In this document: positions 1 through 12,358 of the stretch, one piece after another | How positions within the stretch are numbered: the first letter of the stretch is position 1 | Layout of the letters: every line of letters begins with the position of its first letter | NCBI GenBank assembly: GCA_018292915.2 | Contig: JACVVK020000465.1 | Span: forward strand, 397,501 to 461,500 | Origin: Batillaria attramentaria | Lineage: Eukaryota > Mollusca > Gastropoda > Batillariidae | DNA: 64,000 nucleotides | Reading direction: 5' to 3' | The notes under the pieces: model-generated | What the model saw: the letters and a program-made list of their open reading frames with translations, nothing else | Database searches by the model: none | What the model was told of the DNA's origin: nothing | Translations under genes and position numbers: made by a program

Positions 1-1460
1 ATTTGCCACCATGATCGGTGAGTAAGAGTGTTTATTGTTTGGCCGTTAAAACACAAACCGTGTTTGGTTCATTACGCACTCTCTGAACTAGAGCAAAGGA
101 CGGGGATGGGAGTGGGGCGGGCGCGCTTAACTCTCACCAGTTCACAGTATTTTGAGCTATAACGCGTGCGAATCAAGCATGATTCTCTGAAAGGGGACTG
201 TATACTCATTTGTAAAGATAACATAGACATGTTATACACCAATTTGAAGGAAATTGAAGTCTGCTTTTAGATATGTAAAGAAAAAATGATTTTGAACAAT
301 GGTTTAGCAATAAATTGACTTTATTTTGCAAGCATATGAGCAAAACATAAAACAAAAATGTTGATTCCCGACAGAGGCTAAGAAGAAAAAAATTGTTTCA
401 TTGTTTTATGCCATGTCATTACTATTTTCATTTATCTCATTCATTTCAGCATATTATTGCAAAATATGAGGAGAATATCTTTAGAAATGTGTTTTGTAGC
501 CGATGTGAACACTGTGAACCGTAAATTGAGAAAAATCGCACACAATTTGGACCGCACACAGCACACATACAAAACCACGAACTATCACCTTGGAAATAAC
601 TGAAATACTTATGATATAATATTCTCACCTCAACATTAGGTGTTTACACATATTTGTCACATTACATGTTTCCATGACTAGTCTCTTCCACACCACATTG
701 TCCGCCCTCCGCACAGCAACAGTCAATATGTGATTTTCCTTATCACTGTCTCCAGAGTCGAGTTGATAATCAGAAACAGCAGAAGAATCATCATCTGAAT
801 AAAATGGCTCACTGTCTGACTCGGATGAGCTCATTTTGATGAGAAATTTGGACAGATGTAAACACCACGTGCGCCGATTGAAAACAAGAAAAATGGCGGA
901 AACGTCCGTGACGCAGCAACCTCGAGCAATGAATTACGTCAGCAGTTTATGCATAAATTGTCGTATTTATTTGTCTAAGAACACCTACATGGCATTTTCA
1001 GAAGTTTTGTGCCGGTTTAGTCACAAACATGAAAAAATAATAATGAACATTAGATTAAGGGGGGGGGGGGGGGGGTGTAAAATTCCATGACCCTGTCATC
1101 GTATTTCTACATACGATGCCAAAGGGCGTGAACTGGTGAGAGTTAAGGACTTGGTTGCCATTTTGCGCGAGTTGTGGTTCACGTGACTCATCTCTTTGAC
1201 AGAGCCTGACTACCAGTCCGAGACAGTCAACTTCTTCTTCTCTCTCTCTCTCTCTCTGTCTCCTGGTATGTTGTTTATTTCTACGCGCAAAGAGCATAAA
1301 ATTGGTTTCGTGAAGTAGTGCTACACTGTATAAATGGATATCGCGTTTCTATGTGTAGCAATGACTTCAAGTTGTGGTGGCTCCAGAACTGTTTATTCTG
1401 GCATTTTCCACAGATTTGCTGGAGTACTGCACCGAGCACAAGAAGCAGCTACCACACTGA
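1..1460 (+). CDS. Peptide precursor B1, 3' part only (exon 3 end and exon 4)
   Basis: This is the 3' end of a gene that starts before the window. Bases 1-17 are the last bases of an EF-hand exon (codons for F-A-T-M-I plus one extra base), followed by a GTGAGT donor at 18. Exon 4 is 1414-1460, behind a TTTTCCACAG acceptor. It encodes D-L-L-E-Y-C and a short basic tail, with a stop at 1458-1460. The 1+2 intron phase matches every other member of the family in this window. The whole 18-1665 stretch is nearly identical to 10541-12180 (gene B2). B1 has the unshifted exon 3 end, unlike B2. The intron holds a PiggyBac-like element. Identification rests on family comparison within this window; function is unknown. 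Confidence 0.75.
127..1146. mobile_element. PiggyBac-like DNA element, copy 1
   Basis: The element occupies 131-1142. A perfect 15-bp terminal inverted repeat, CTCTCACCAGTTCAC, lies at 131-145 and in inverted form at 1128-1142. Both ends are flanked by TTAA (127-130 and 1143-1146), the target-site duplication typical of the PiggyBac superfamily. Inside, on the minus strand, 625-834 is an acidic Ser/Asp-rich ORF beginning MSSSESDSEPFYSDDD, in the style of PiggyBac transposase N-termini. A second short ORF with clustered Cys lies at 446-628. The catalytic core is absent, so it is presumably non-autonomous. It lies inside the last intron of gene B1. Confidence 0.7.
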
Positions 1461-1639
1461 GAGTGAAGTGCACTTTGCCCGCTGACTGTCTCACTACTGA
1501 CTACTATCGTTCCTCACATTTTGGATTCTTGTTTAAAGGCGCGTTTTCCGAGTTTTGCGGATAAACACAAGATTTACACACTAGTCCTCGGGTTGTATCT
1601 GTTGTATACTTACAACGAGGAAGAAATGTAGACTTGACA

Positions 1640-1645
1640 AATAAA
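1640..1645 (+). terminator. Polyadenylation signal of B1
   Basis: AATAAA lies about 180 bases after the B1 stop codon. The same hexamer is conserved in B2 at 12156-12161. Confidence 0.55.
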
Positions 1646-1671
1646 TACTTTTGAGCATCACGCTTTGCTTT

Positions 1672-2182
<511 letters not shown>

Positions 2183-2183
<1 letters not shown>

Positions 2184-2770
2184 TATTTAAAAAACAAAAA
2201 CAAAAAACAAAAACGGTAGAATAATGCTCAAATGTGTTTATTTGTCATTCTCATCTTCTTTCTCTGTGAACATGAAGCATTTCTATATCCGAGTCCGGTA
2301 TTCAGGAAATGAAGACAATGAGCTCCTCAAAACAAACGGAAGTGACATTGTTGTTTACTGTCTGCACGTTTAGAGAAAATGTTACCGTATATTAATCACA
2401 ATTAATGAGCAAGTGTGCTTTTAGTAGAATTATCGTTTTCTCGGTCATTTCAGAATTCCATGCATATTTTTGCATTCTTTCCTCCTGCATTATGGGTCTC
2501 TGTACACGTGATCTTTGTATGTGTAATTTATTTCTGTGTAAGTCCTTTTTTCTTTATTTCCGTTATTCTGTGACTGTCGGTAAAAACAACAAACCTAACA
2601 GTCTGAAAATAACAGTGATATAGTTCACATGTAGGTGCGGTAGCTAAACAGAAGAGTTTTGTGTGTGGACTTCGGCCTCTGTGACAGAGCGAATGATGAG
2701 AAAGAATTACTAGCGTTCAACCGATGATCATCAACTGATTAGGTCAAGGCTTTACATCAGTGGCGGCTTC
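2183..2770. other. Intergenic between convergent B1 and A
   Basis: I see no coding exon or RNA gene. It holds the 3' flanks of B1 (+) and A (-) and A/T-rich unique sequence. Confidence 0.5.
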
Positions 2771-2806
2771 CTATTTCATCTTGGTACAGTACTCCAGGAG
2801 ATCTGT

Positions 2807-2898
<92 letters not shown>

Positions 2899-5871
2899 CA
2901 TTTTTTTTTAACAGTGACCTTTCCTTGTTTGAAAACACTTTAACACTTTAATATGGTGAGTACCAAACAGTGACTTATCATCCCACTTAACTTGTTTGAG
3001 TGAATGGATGTCACTAGCCTACATAAACATGGCGACTATCTTAACATTATAAAACATTGTGAAAAAAGTCCCGGATTTGAATTTTGACAATACGCAGAAT
3101 AATATTGATACGGTTGTTTTGCTAGTGTCTTCGGCATCCTTTTGACAAAAAAACTTAGAGGATCAATGCACACATATATTTCTTCCATAACAATGAAGCA
3201 TGTAACTAACAACCTTTAAAGTAATAAAACTAAGGCATTGCGGTAGATGACAGTCATGTTGTTTTTACTATTTGCAGATAAAACTTAGTCTTCACCTTCA
3301 TGGGCCGAAACATCCGTTTGACATGTAGTTGTAAAGAATTCAAAACATTTTATTTAAAGGTAACTCTGGTATTTAGACTCCTAATACAGACGCTGTATTA
3401 TTACAGACAGGAACATCAAGGTGTGTATATCAATATTTACTCACCGATCAGTCCAGCAAATTCTTCCACTTCATTTGCGTTCAGCAGACCGTCCTTGTTT
3501 TCTTGAAATAAAAAAAGAAGACAAACAAAACTGAAAGAAATGCAAATGACTGAATAAACAGTAATCAGAAATCATTTCAAACTGGTTTGTAACAATAAGA
3601 TTGTCTATGTTTTTAAAACCAGAGCGCACAAATGATCGTCGACAGAGAACATCTGACAAAGAGATAGATTCTGATTCCTTCCAAACATACGACCTTAGAA
3701 AACTACTCCGTCCACTGAATCCATAATTATCATAAGTTTACATCATTTGACTCGGTTGAATACCGACGAGTATTTGCTTCATGACGTGTCAACGGATTCA
3801 ACCAAGTGATGCGGTGTAATGGTTTTATCGTCCTTTTTTTCTGCCATTTATAGCTCATTTTGAGTGCTTACCCGACTAAAAGCTGAAAGCAAGCGCACAG
3901 CAGACGCGCGGGTTCACTGGAGTGGTCAGGAGATCACGACGCGACAGAATAAAGTGCGCCTTTTTATGCTAGCAATGCAATGCCAGTTCACTCATAAACT
4001 CAAACCCAAACAAAAACACACGTTTTAAAGTTCGACTGAAGACACAAACAGACCTGACACACTGGAAGCAATAGAAGTTTCCGACAGCAGACGAGTGCAG
4101 TGACTAGACTCGATTCAGCTTTATGACACATGTTTTTTTGGTTCGACAGCGCTGAAATTGTCCTTGTGCTTGTTAGGTATAATCTGCTGTCGTTTTGAAC
4201 TTCAGCAGCGGCATTTGCGTCCGGTTTGCTACGGTCAGCCAAGTCAGCGAATTAGCCCGAAGATACGCCATCGAGTGAACTTGAGAATGGGTTTTGGTAA
4301 GTTTTCATGGAAACTGTCTACGATTTGTGTAAGCAGTACATGTTAGGTGTCAGATCCAGTCATTTCTTACTTGAACAACGAGTTTGTAAAGTTGGAAACA
4401 CCGATTTCGAAGAAAAATGTTTCGTCGTTGCCGGCTGTATTGACAAAGGAAGATGTGGGTGCGCGCGCAACAAGCGTAATAATACTTGTTCATCGATGGT
4501 TCTTTGACAAAAGGTTGTGCCTGAGTTGTTTCCACTAGTGAAATCCTAGAGATCAAAGGGAATAGCCGCTAATGGGTGATCAATCTATTATTCTGTCAAA
4601 AGATAGATTCTAATTCCTTTCAAACGTAGTAGCTTATAAAAACGATTCCGTCCACTGAATCCGTAATTACGATAAATAGAGATTAGCTGATGCTTTCGAG
4701 TGGTTTAGCACGGGAGAGAAACCATTTGATGTTTCAATTTTGGGGATAGCTCCCTCGCCTCCAGCTTAAAGGGGATGTAAAGGGTATATCGCTCATAAAC
4801 ACTCATTAAACAAGACGAACAAGATTTGACAGAACTGACCGTCTGAAAAAACAAAAAACAAACAAAGAAAAAAACACCCTTCCGTAACGGTACTTGTGGT
4901 AGCGCAAGAACCCTCTTACTGATCCAAAAAAGCAAAAACAAAACAAAACAACAACAACAACAATAACAACAACAAAACTGACCGTCTGCCTGGTTAAAGG
5001 CGTCCTGCATGAGGTTAGTGACATCCATCTCAGGTTTCATGCCTTTAGGACAGACCTCCTTCAGTGCCTTCCTAACGCTGTCCACTGGACGGCCGTCTGA
5101 CGACCTCTTTTTACCGCACCAGCAGATCTGGCACAATATAAATATCGTATACAATACAAAAAAAATATAATACGACTATGGGACAGAGAATGCTAAATGG
5201 ATCGAAAGACTGGCTGCTTGATAGACAAACAGACGGGCTCGTTAGCTTTCCACGAGACATTATCAGATTTAAATCAGGGACGAAGCATAAATAGAAATAT
5301 AATCAACAAAAACAACCGATCTGGAACATACACACACCTATGCAGCGGGCATAGGATTTTCCCCGAACGCGAGAGACCAAAAAACAAATACGCATTTCCA
5401 TTGCTAACAGGCCCGGTTTACCCATTTTCCTGTGGTAGGCAAATTTCAACATTTCACTGGGTGCTAGTGGCCTTGACCGGGAAACCAGGAATAGGCACCT
5501 GGGGCGAAAAGTTCTCGCCCCTGTATTGGAAGCCAGAGAGATTCGCACTGACGGAGAGAAAGAGAGAGAGAGAGTCAAGAATCAAGAAAACTTTATTTTT
5601 CAACGGTAGAGGTAGTTAACGTGAAACAGCCAATTTTCATACCTGCCGTTGCTATTTCTAGTAGTATCTGTCTAAGCAGAAAAATACACACACACACATG
5701 TAATACACAGGAGAAAAGCAAAATAGCAATAAAACCATATTAAATGAAACTACACTCTAATAAGAAAGGAACATTTAAAAAGCGTGATGAACATACCGTT
5801 TATGTCAATACATGGGTGAGAATAAACTGTGGGAAGATTAAATAGCGTGTGACATATTAAGATATTTAAAA

Positions 5872-5904
<33 letters not shown>

Positions 5905-6011
5905 AGAGAGAGAGTATTTACCGAAAACCAGTCGCAGCATCGACCGGCATCGGTACTGGTCATCAGACACACGGACAGGACGACCAGGAGAACTACAGTT
6001 GCCGACTTCAT
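2771..6011 (-). CDS. Peptide precursor A: Cys-rich amidated peptide with EF-hand pro-domain
   Basis: Four exons on the minus strand: 6011-5922, 5127-4983, 3501-3445 and 2802-2771. Lengths 90+145+57+32 = 324 nt give an unbroken 107-aa frame with GT-AG junctions, phases 0, 1, 1. Residues 1-22 are a signal peptide (hydrophobic core VVLLVVLSVCL, Ala at the likely cut). The presumed mature peptide, residues 23-34, has Cys at 25, 26, 32 and 34 (CC-x5-C-x-C). It is followed directly by Gly35 and KKR, the signature of dibasic cleavage and C-terminal amidation. The acidic rest has a V-C-P motif and an EF-hand loop of the D-E-N-K-D-G-L-L-N-A-N-E type, and ends D-L-L-E-Y-C. The start is chosen because the ATG is in frame with the leader and sits directly after an AG acceptor, as in its relatives. 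The exon 4 acceptor abuts a long (TG)n tract. It could be an antimicrobial, signalling or venom-type peptide; the sequence cannot decide. Confidence 0.8.
2810..2896. repeat. CA microsatellite at an exon acceptor
   Basis: (CA)n of about 43 units on the plus strand, (TG)n on the transcribed strand of gene A. It ends about 8 bases from the exon 4 acceptor. Confidence 0.95.
5575..5900 (-). mobile_element. LINE 3'-UTR fragment in intron 1 of A
   Basis: The stretch from ACTTTATTTTTCAACGG through GCCGTTGCT resembles 35162-35240, the 3' end of a LINE copy inserted in the 20-bp minisatellite. It is bounded by GA-repeat tracts. It appears to be a 5'-truncated 3' fragment. Confidence 0.4.
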
Positions 6012-6304
6012 CTGAAGGAATTGTTTATTACGTTATGTGGTGGGTACGACATTTTCATAGAGCCTGGAAGAATCGCAAAGTAAAACTTCCTGGTGTATTC
6101 ATAGTGGTGTATTACACCCTTGAAAACGGATTATATGTTAATAAAAATTAATGTCTCTGGTTTCCGTGAAACTGCACGGTTGTGTTCTCCATAAACTTGC
6201 GGTACAACTTATTTTGATTCATTGTATGTGCACGTTAGCATGAATAACATATAGAACTGCTTTCCACAGACTAACACATAACGCAAAAGACAGCAATCTA
6301 TTAC

Positions 6305-6425
6305 CTTGATGTAGGACGTGGATGGAGTGACTGTGAAGCAAGGCTTGCTCTTCTAGCAAAGATGGCGTCCAACTGGAGAACCAGGGCCGCTGGATACAAG
6401 ACAGGGTTTGTGCTGCAGTTATATA
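6305..6425 (-). promoter_or_regulatory. Promoter and 5'UTR exon of gene A
   Basis: On the minus strand a TATATAAC box (6425-6418) is followed by a sequence closely matching the promoter region of gene B2 (8539-8653). The untranslated exon ends at 6305 with AAG before a GTAATAG donor. It would splice to the AG directly in front of the A start codon at 6011. The start of transcription is inferred about 30 bases after the TATA box. Confidence 0.6.
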
Positions 6426-6429
6426 GCGG

Positions 6430-6810
6430 AGTGACATCCTCTTGTCACCTCGCCAGTTGCAACTACGGCCGTTTCAAAGTGTCAAAGCGTAAATACAGGC
6501 ACAAAACCAGTTACATTCATCATCGAACGCTTAGATCTGATGGTTTTAACCCATTGGTTCCAAGGATTTTCTTTTATAATAAATGTTTGTTATTTCAGAT
6601 GACCACATCTACATGTTTATGGGGAAAATGAGTTTGTGTGAGATGAAGAAATTTCGTTCAAAATCGTGGGAAGGACGATATGCCGACAGACAATATGCCG
6701 TAATACTAAACATTTGAATTTGTAAGATCAAAGCACCGATGTCGATGCCACTGTACAGCATACAGAATGCAAAGATGATCTGGTCACAAGCAGGTAATGA
6801 AGGAGATGAA

Positions 6811-6894
<84 letters not shown>

Positions 6895-7779
6895 CAATTG
6901 CCGGAACCCACACCTAAACCAAGGTAATTACTGCATTTTCAGACTGTTCGCTTTTCTTATAGCGACAATCCCAATATAAAAGAAATAAAGAACGAAAAGA
7001 CTGACACAGAAGTAAAGTACATACACAGAGATCACAATCGTCGTGTACAGAGACCCATTATGTAAGGACTAGAAAGTATTGTCCGTGCAAAAACGAAGCA
7101 GAGAAAAACAAATTTAAATTCTGAAATGACCAGTCTGATAGTTCTGTTGCAATCACCCTCACTCACCATAAATTTTTAGTCCAATAAAAACGTATTTGAG
7201 GAGCTGACTTTCTTCCGGTGGTGAATAGCCTACATGGATATAAGATAAAATATACTTGACAGAAATTCTTGCTGTTTGTGCCTGTTCATAGATAAAGAAA
7301 ATGAGACTGACAAATAAAATAACAGATCATCGCGTTTTTTTTTGTTGTTGTAATTTTTGTGATTGGGAGAGAGAGAGAGAGAGAGCCTCTACATCACTTA
7401 AAGCCCTCTCCTATTACAACATGCACGTGTTAAATCAACAACCATTATCTTGCTCGTACTTTGTTTATTAGTGACAACAGGACATGCAGCAATTAATACA
7501 TGTGCTACTTTCACGGAAATTCTTATCTTGCTTTTCTCGCTGGCGTGATGAACGTCTGTTGCACCATCAGTTTGGCTGTCGTGGTCACTGTCGGGAGCTA
7601 TACTTCAGGCTCATTTCAATGTTGTCCAGTTCTCTGCTCGCATTTTCACTAAAAGTTTTACTTTCATCCGTCTGCTCAAATAAGTGTAAATAATGTTGAA
7701 CAATGTTAGGTTAGTAGCTTAATTTTAAAAATTTATATTATCGAAATAGTTCGCATTTCAAAAGAATCCCCCCCATCCC

Positions 7780-7841
<62 letters not shown>

Positions 7842-8107
7842 ATCATTGACGACTGCATCCCCAAACGCACTATTACACTTCAGTCTCGTGACTTGTCAGC
7901 CGACATTTTGAAATCCGCCTACAGAGGATCAATTTCTTTGACAAATACACTATCAGAGATACGGAAACTTTAACTCATTCTCTACCAAGGTCACAATGTA
8001 ACATATGACACACATGCCCGATCCTTTGCGTGAAGAAGTAAAATGAGTCGAGCAGATTTCAATAAGAGGTATGTGTGGTGAGCTCTTTCTAGACAGACTG
8101 CATCGGT

Positions 8108-8178
<71 letters not shown>

Positions 8179-8193
8179 GGTGGGTGTGTGGGT

Positions 8194-8224
<31 letters not shown>

Positions 8225-8535
8225 GGGGTCTAATCTTGTTCTGCTCCCGTTTGTGTACACATTGTCCACATTTTGACTGCATGCTGTACGGAGTACATCG
8301 GTCACATTTTAAGACATTCATGTCATACTAACTCATTTTTGAGATAAAATTGTACACGTGTTCATCTGAACTTTGATTGAGTGGTAAATCCTGGGGACCA
8401 AAGGGTTAAAAATGAAATAAAAGCTTTCAGTGATTTGCGCCATTGTTTCGCCGCTTTATTTTCGCTTTGACACTCGCTTTGACAGTTGTAAACAAGGAAA
8501 TGTCCACTAGAGAGGTGACAATACGGATGCGGTTC
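6430..8535. other. Divergent intergenic region between A and B2 promoters
   Basis: No coding exon is visible. It holds (CA)n at 6813-6890, a (CT)n run at 7784-7839, and (GT)n followed by poly-G at 8111-8228. The two TATA boxes at its ends point away from each other. Confidence 0.5.
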
Positions 8536-8538
8536 CTC

Positions 8539-8653
8539 TATATAACTCAAGAGAAAACCCGGCTTGATCCAGCGGCCCTGCTTCTCCAGTTGGACGCCAT
8601 CTTGCCGGAAACGCAAGTCTTGCTTCACACTCCAGTCACGCCCTACACCCAAG
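8539..8653 (+). promoter_or_regulatory. Promoter and 5'UTR exon of gene B2
   Basis: The TATATAA box at 8539-8545 is followed by a block shared with the promoter of gene A, including CCAGTTGGACGCCATCTT. The untranslated exon ends at 8653 (CCCAAG) before a GTAATAGG donor. It would splice to the ATG at 9412, which follows a TTTCTGCAG acceptor. Confidence 0.6.
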
Positions 8654-8730
8654 GTAATAGGTTACTATCTTACGCGTTCGTGCTGTGGACGACATTTCTA
8701 TTTATTTCTAATTATGTGTACGTGTATATG

Positions 8731-8792
8731 TTACAGTGAATTTGTGTAATCAGGGATTTCATGAAATCCCTGATTACACAAATTCACTGTAA
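8731..8792. repeat. Perfect 62-bp palindrome
   Basis: The 31 bases 8731-8761 are the exact reverse complement of 8762-8792, with no spacer. It lies in the 5' intron of gene B2. It may form a hairpin or cruciform, be a fold-back element, or be a cloning or assembly artefact. Confidence 0.95.
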
Positions 8793-9411
8793 TATATATA
8801 CAACATTCCAGTTGATATTGACTGATTACGTTAGGTCGAGCAGATTCTACAGAAGAGTGTCACACAAGTCTCCAGTTTGTCGGATAGATTTCTTGTCTCA
8901 TGAATTACCACGATAACTGTTTGCAACACATGTGAACACTCTTCGAAGCCATTACAGGTACAAACATAATAATTCGCGTGCATGTGTACACAGTACTCTA
9001 TTATGTAGCCATGGTTGTTTGTTTATTCAATATAATTATAGTTTGGTAAACTCTTCAAATAAAGACGTAACAGTGTGCATTGTAATTGAATTCATTTGAG
9101 CCGTTGGCAGTTCATATAACGTTGATAGCTTCATGGCCGTAAGACGACAGTTCGTGTGATATTTAATAGCTTGAATAACTGCCTTGAGTTTTTTTTTTTC
9201 CCGGACTATGAAAACTTTGTCTGACGACAAATTTATTAGTTTGTACTTACAGTTGATTCTGACGCCCGCACCCCCCCCCCCCCCCCCGTCCCCCCCCCCC
9301 CCAGTCCTTTTCAAAGTAATTTAGGCATAAACTTACGCAATTTCAAGCAATATCAATTGGTAACCCCCGCCCGCAAGAGCACAATAATTATAACAAGCAG
9401 AGTTTCTGCAG

Positions 9412-9703
9412 ATGCAGTTGTCAGTCATCTTTCTGCTTCTCGCTCTGACGTTCGCCTTACTGGCGGGCACTGAGGGACAATCAAGATCAAAATGCAGTTG
9501 TAGAGGGGGAGGATGGCTTTGGGGGAGAAAAGCACCCCCCCCCCTATCTCTCTCTCTCTCTCTCTCTCTCTGAAGGTTAATAAAACAAAAGGTTTAATCC
9601 ACCTGTTTAATCATCATCCTCTCTCTCTCTCTCGTAATTTATGTGGTGGAAAAGGACGTTAAACTCCCAAACACCCACCCACCCACCCTCTCTCTCGTAT
9701 TAT

Positions 9704-9769
<66 letters not shown>

Positions 9770-12005
9770 CATGCATGTGCTTGTTTTGATTTAACCTTTT
9801 TTCCCCTTCGTCTTTTTATAATCTTATGTTGTTGTAATTTAGCAAGGACGGATTGTCAGACAGGTTCTCGTGAACCTATATAATATCAGTCCTTGTGTAA
9901 TAAAGTTTCATCATCATCTCCATCATCATCATCTCTCTCTCTCTCTCTCTCTTTTCAAAGAAGCGCTGCTTAATTTTCTCTTGTTTTCCTTTCCTCATTG
10001 TATGCATAAATGTACATATTCATGGACAGCATGCGCTAAGAAGTAACGAAAAATGTAAGTTTGGTTCTTGATTTTCTCTCGGAGAAATGCAGCTGCACCA
10101 TCATCAATAATAATTAAGGCAAGCGAGATGGAAAACCAGACAGCGCCAAGCCAGACAACGATGTCCTGATCGGGGCGTTGTCCCAGGCCTGTCCTGACAT
10201 TGACCTTGCTCCTGACGCCCAGGTGTCTCAGCTGGTAGAGGATGCATTTCAAAACGTGAACGGTCAGTTGCTGGAAATGGGGAGATATCTGGATGCTAGT
10301 ACATGTATATCCAATCCGATAGGAATATCTGCATATTTGTCAATGCGAAATATGAACACAAATTGCAAGCAAACAGAATACTTGGAAAAGTATTAGAAGA
10401 AACAGATCTGTAAAACTCATTTTGTTCTCACGCAAAAGGAACATTATGTAAAATTTGAATTGGGTTTTGATTATCTTGCAGCAAACAAGGACGGACAGTT
10501 GAACGCAAATGAAGTGGCGGAATTTGCCACCATGATCACCATGGTGAGTAAGAGATGTTTATTTTCTTGGCTGTTAAAACACAAACCGTGTTTGGTTCAT
10601 TACGCACTCTCTGAACTAGAGCAAAGGACGGGGATGGGAGTGGGGCGGGCGCGCTTAACTCTCACCAGTTCACAGTATTTTGAGCTATAACGCGTGCGAA
10701 TCAAGCATGATTCTCTGAAAGGGGACTGTATACTCATTTGTAAAGATAACATAGACATGTTATACACCAATTTGAAGGAAATTGAAGTCTGCTTTTAGAT
10801 ATGTAAAGAAAAAAATGATTTTGAACAATGGTTTAGCAATAAATTGACTTTATTTTGCAAGCATATGAGCAAAACATAAAACAAAAATGTTGATTCCCGA
10901 CAGAGGCTAAGAAGAAAAAAAATTGTTTCATTGTTTTATGCCATGTCATTACTATTTTCATTTATCTCATTCATTTCAGCATATTATTGCAAAATATGAG
11001 GAGAATATCTTTAGAAATGTGTTTTGTAGCCGATGTGAACACTGTGAACCGTAAATTGAGAAAAATCGCACACAATTTGGACCGCACACAGCACACATAC
11101 AAAACCACGAACTATCACCTTGGAAATAACTGAAATACTTATGATATAATATTCTCACCTCAACATTAGGTGTTTACACATATTTGTCACATTACATGTT
11201 TCCATGACTAGTCTCTTCCACACCACATTGTCCGCCCTCCGCACAGCAACAGTCAATATGTGATTTTCCTTATCACTGTCTCCAGAGTCGAGTTGATAAT
11301 CAGAAACAGCAGAAGAATCATCATCTGAATAAAATGGCTCACTGTCTGACTCGGATGAGCTCATTTTGATGAGAAATTTGGACAGATGTAAACACCACGT
11401 GCTCCGATTGAAAACAAGAAAAATGGCGGAAACGTCCGTGACGCAGCAACCTCGAGCAATGATTTACTTCAGCAGTTTATGCATAAATTGTCGTATTTAT
11501 GTGTCTAAGAACACCTACATGGCATTTTCAGAAGTTTTGTGCCGGTTTAGTCACAAACATGAAAAAATAATAATGAACATTAGATTAAGGGGGGGGGGGG
11601 GGTGTAAAATTCCATGACCCTGTCATCGTATTTCTACATACGATGCCAAAGGGCGTGAACTGGTGAGAGTTAAGGACTTGGTTGCCATTTTGCGCGAGTT
11701 GTGGTTCACGTGACTCATCTCTTTGACAGAGCCTGACTACCAGTCCGAGACAGTCAACTTCTTCTTCTCTCTCTTTCTCTCTCCTGGTATGTTGTTTATT
11801 TCTACGCGCAAAGAGCATGAATTGGTTTCGTGAAGTAGTGCTGCACTGTATAAATGGATATCGCGTTCCAAAGTGTAGCAATGACTTCAAGTTGTGGCGG
11901 CCCCAGAACTGTTTATTCTGGCATTTTCCACAGATTTGCTGGAGTACTGCACCGAGCACAAGAAGCAGCTACCACACTGAGAGTGAAGTGCACTTTGCCC
12001 GCTGA
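9412..12005 (+). CDS. Peptide precursor B2, possibly decaying
   Basis: Exon 1 starts with ATG at 9412, directly after TTTCTGCAG, and encodes a clear signal peptide (MQLSVIFLLLALTFALLAG). Its donor is unclear: GT at 9497 or 9500 both leave phase 1, while the family norm is phase 0. Exon 2 is about 10119-10262, starting after a weak AATTAAG acceptor. It encodes KRD, the A-C-P motif and the first EF-hand residue. Exon 3 is 10482-10543 and gives the loop N-A-N-K-D-G-Q-L-N-A-N-E, with Asn instead of Asp at position 1. A 5-base insertion just before its donor (ATCACCATG, versus ATCG in B1) shifts exon 4 (from 11934). The frame then ends at 12003-12005 instead of 11978-11980. The conserved C-terminal L-L-E-Y-C is therefore lost unless another donor is used. 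The gene may be live with a changed tail or a young pseudogene. Confidence 0.55.
9709..9768. repeat. GT microsatellite
   Basis: Perfect (GT)n inside intron 1 of B2, preceded by several CT runs (9546-9571, 9620-9632, 9685-9696). Confidence 0.95.
10655..11673. mobile_element. PiggyBac-like DNA element, copy 2
   Basis: This is the same element as at 127-1146, in the same position of the last intron. It has TTAA at 10655-10658 and 11670-11673 and the same 15-bp inverted ends. The acidic minus-strand ORF (11155-11364) is unchanged. Because both host copies carry it at the same site, the insertion predates the B1/B2 duplication. Confidence 0.7.
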
Positions 12006-12155
12006 CTGTCTCACTACTGACTACTATCGTTCCTCACATTTCGGGTTCTTGTTTAAAGGCGCGTTTTCGGAGTCAGCGGATAAACACAAGATTTACACAC
12101 TAGTCCTCGGGTTGTATCTGTTGTATACTTACAAGGAGGAAATGTAGACTTGACA

Positions 12156-12161
12156 AATAAA
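12156..12161 (+). terminator. Polyadenylation signal of B2
   Basis: AATAAA in the conserved 3' flank; it matches the B1 signal at 1640-1645. Confidence 0.5.
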
Positions 12162-12165
12162 TACT

Positions 12166-12304
12166 TTTGAGCATCACACTTTCCTTTTGCAGTGTCAGTG
12201 TGTGTGTGTGTGTGTGTGTGTGTGGTGAGAGAGAGAGAGAGAGAGAGAGCTGTTAAAACGAGTACAGTGCGCTATGGCTACATTTACGTGACGTCCAGAC
12301 AAGA

Positions 12305-12358
<54 letters not shown>

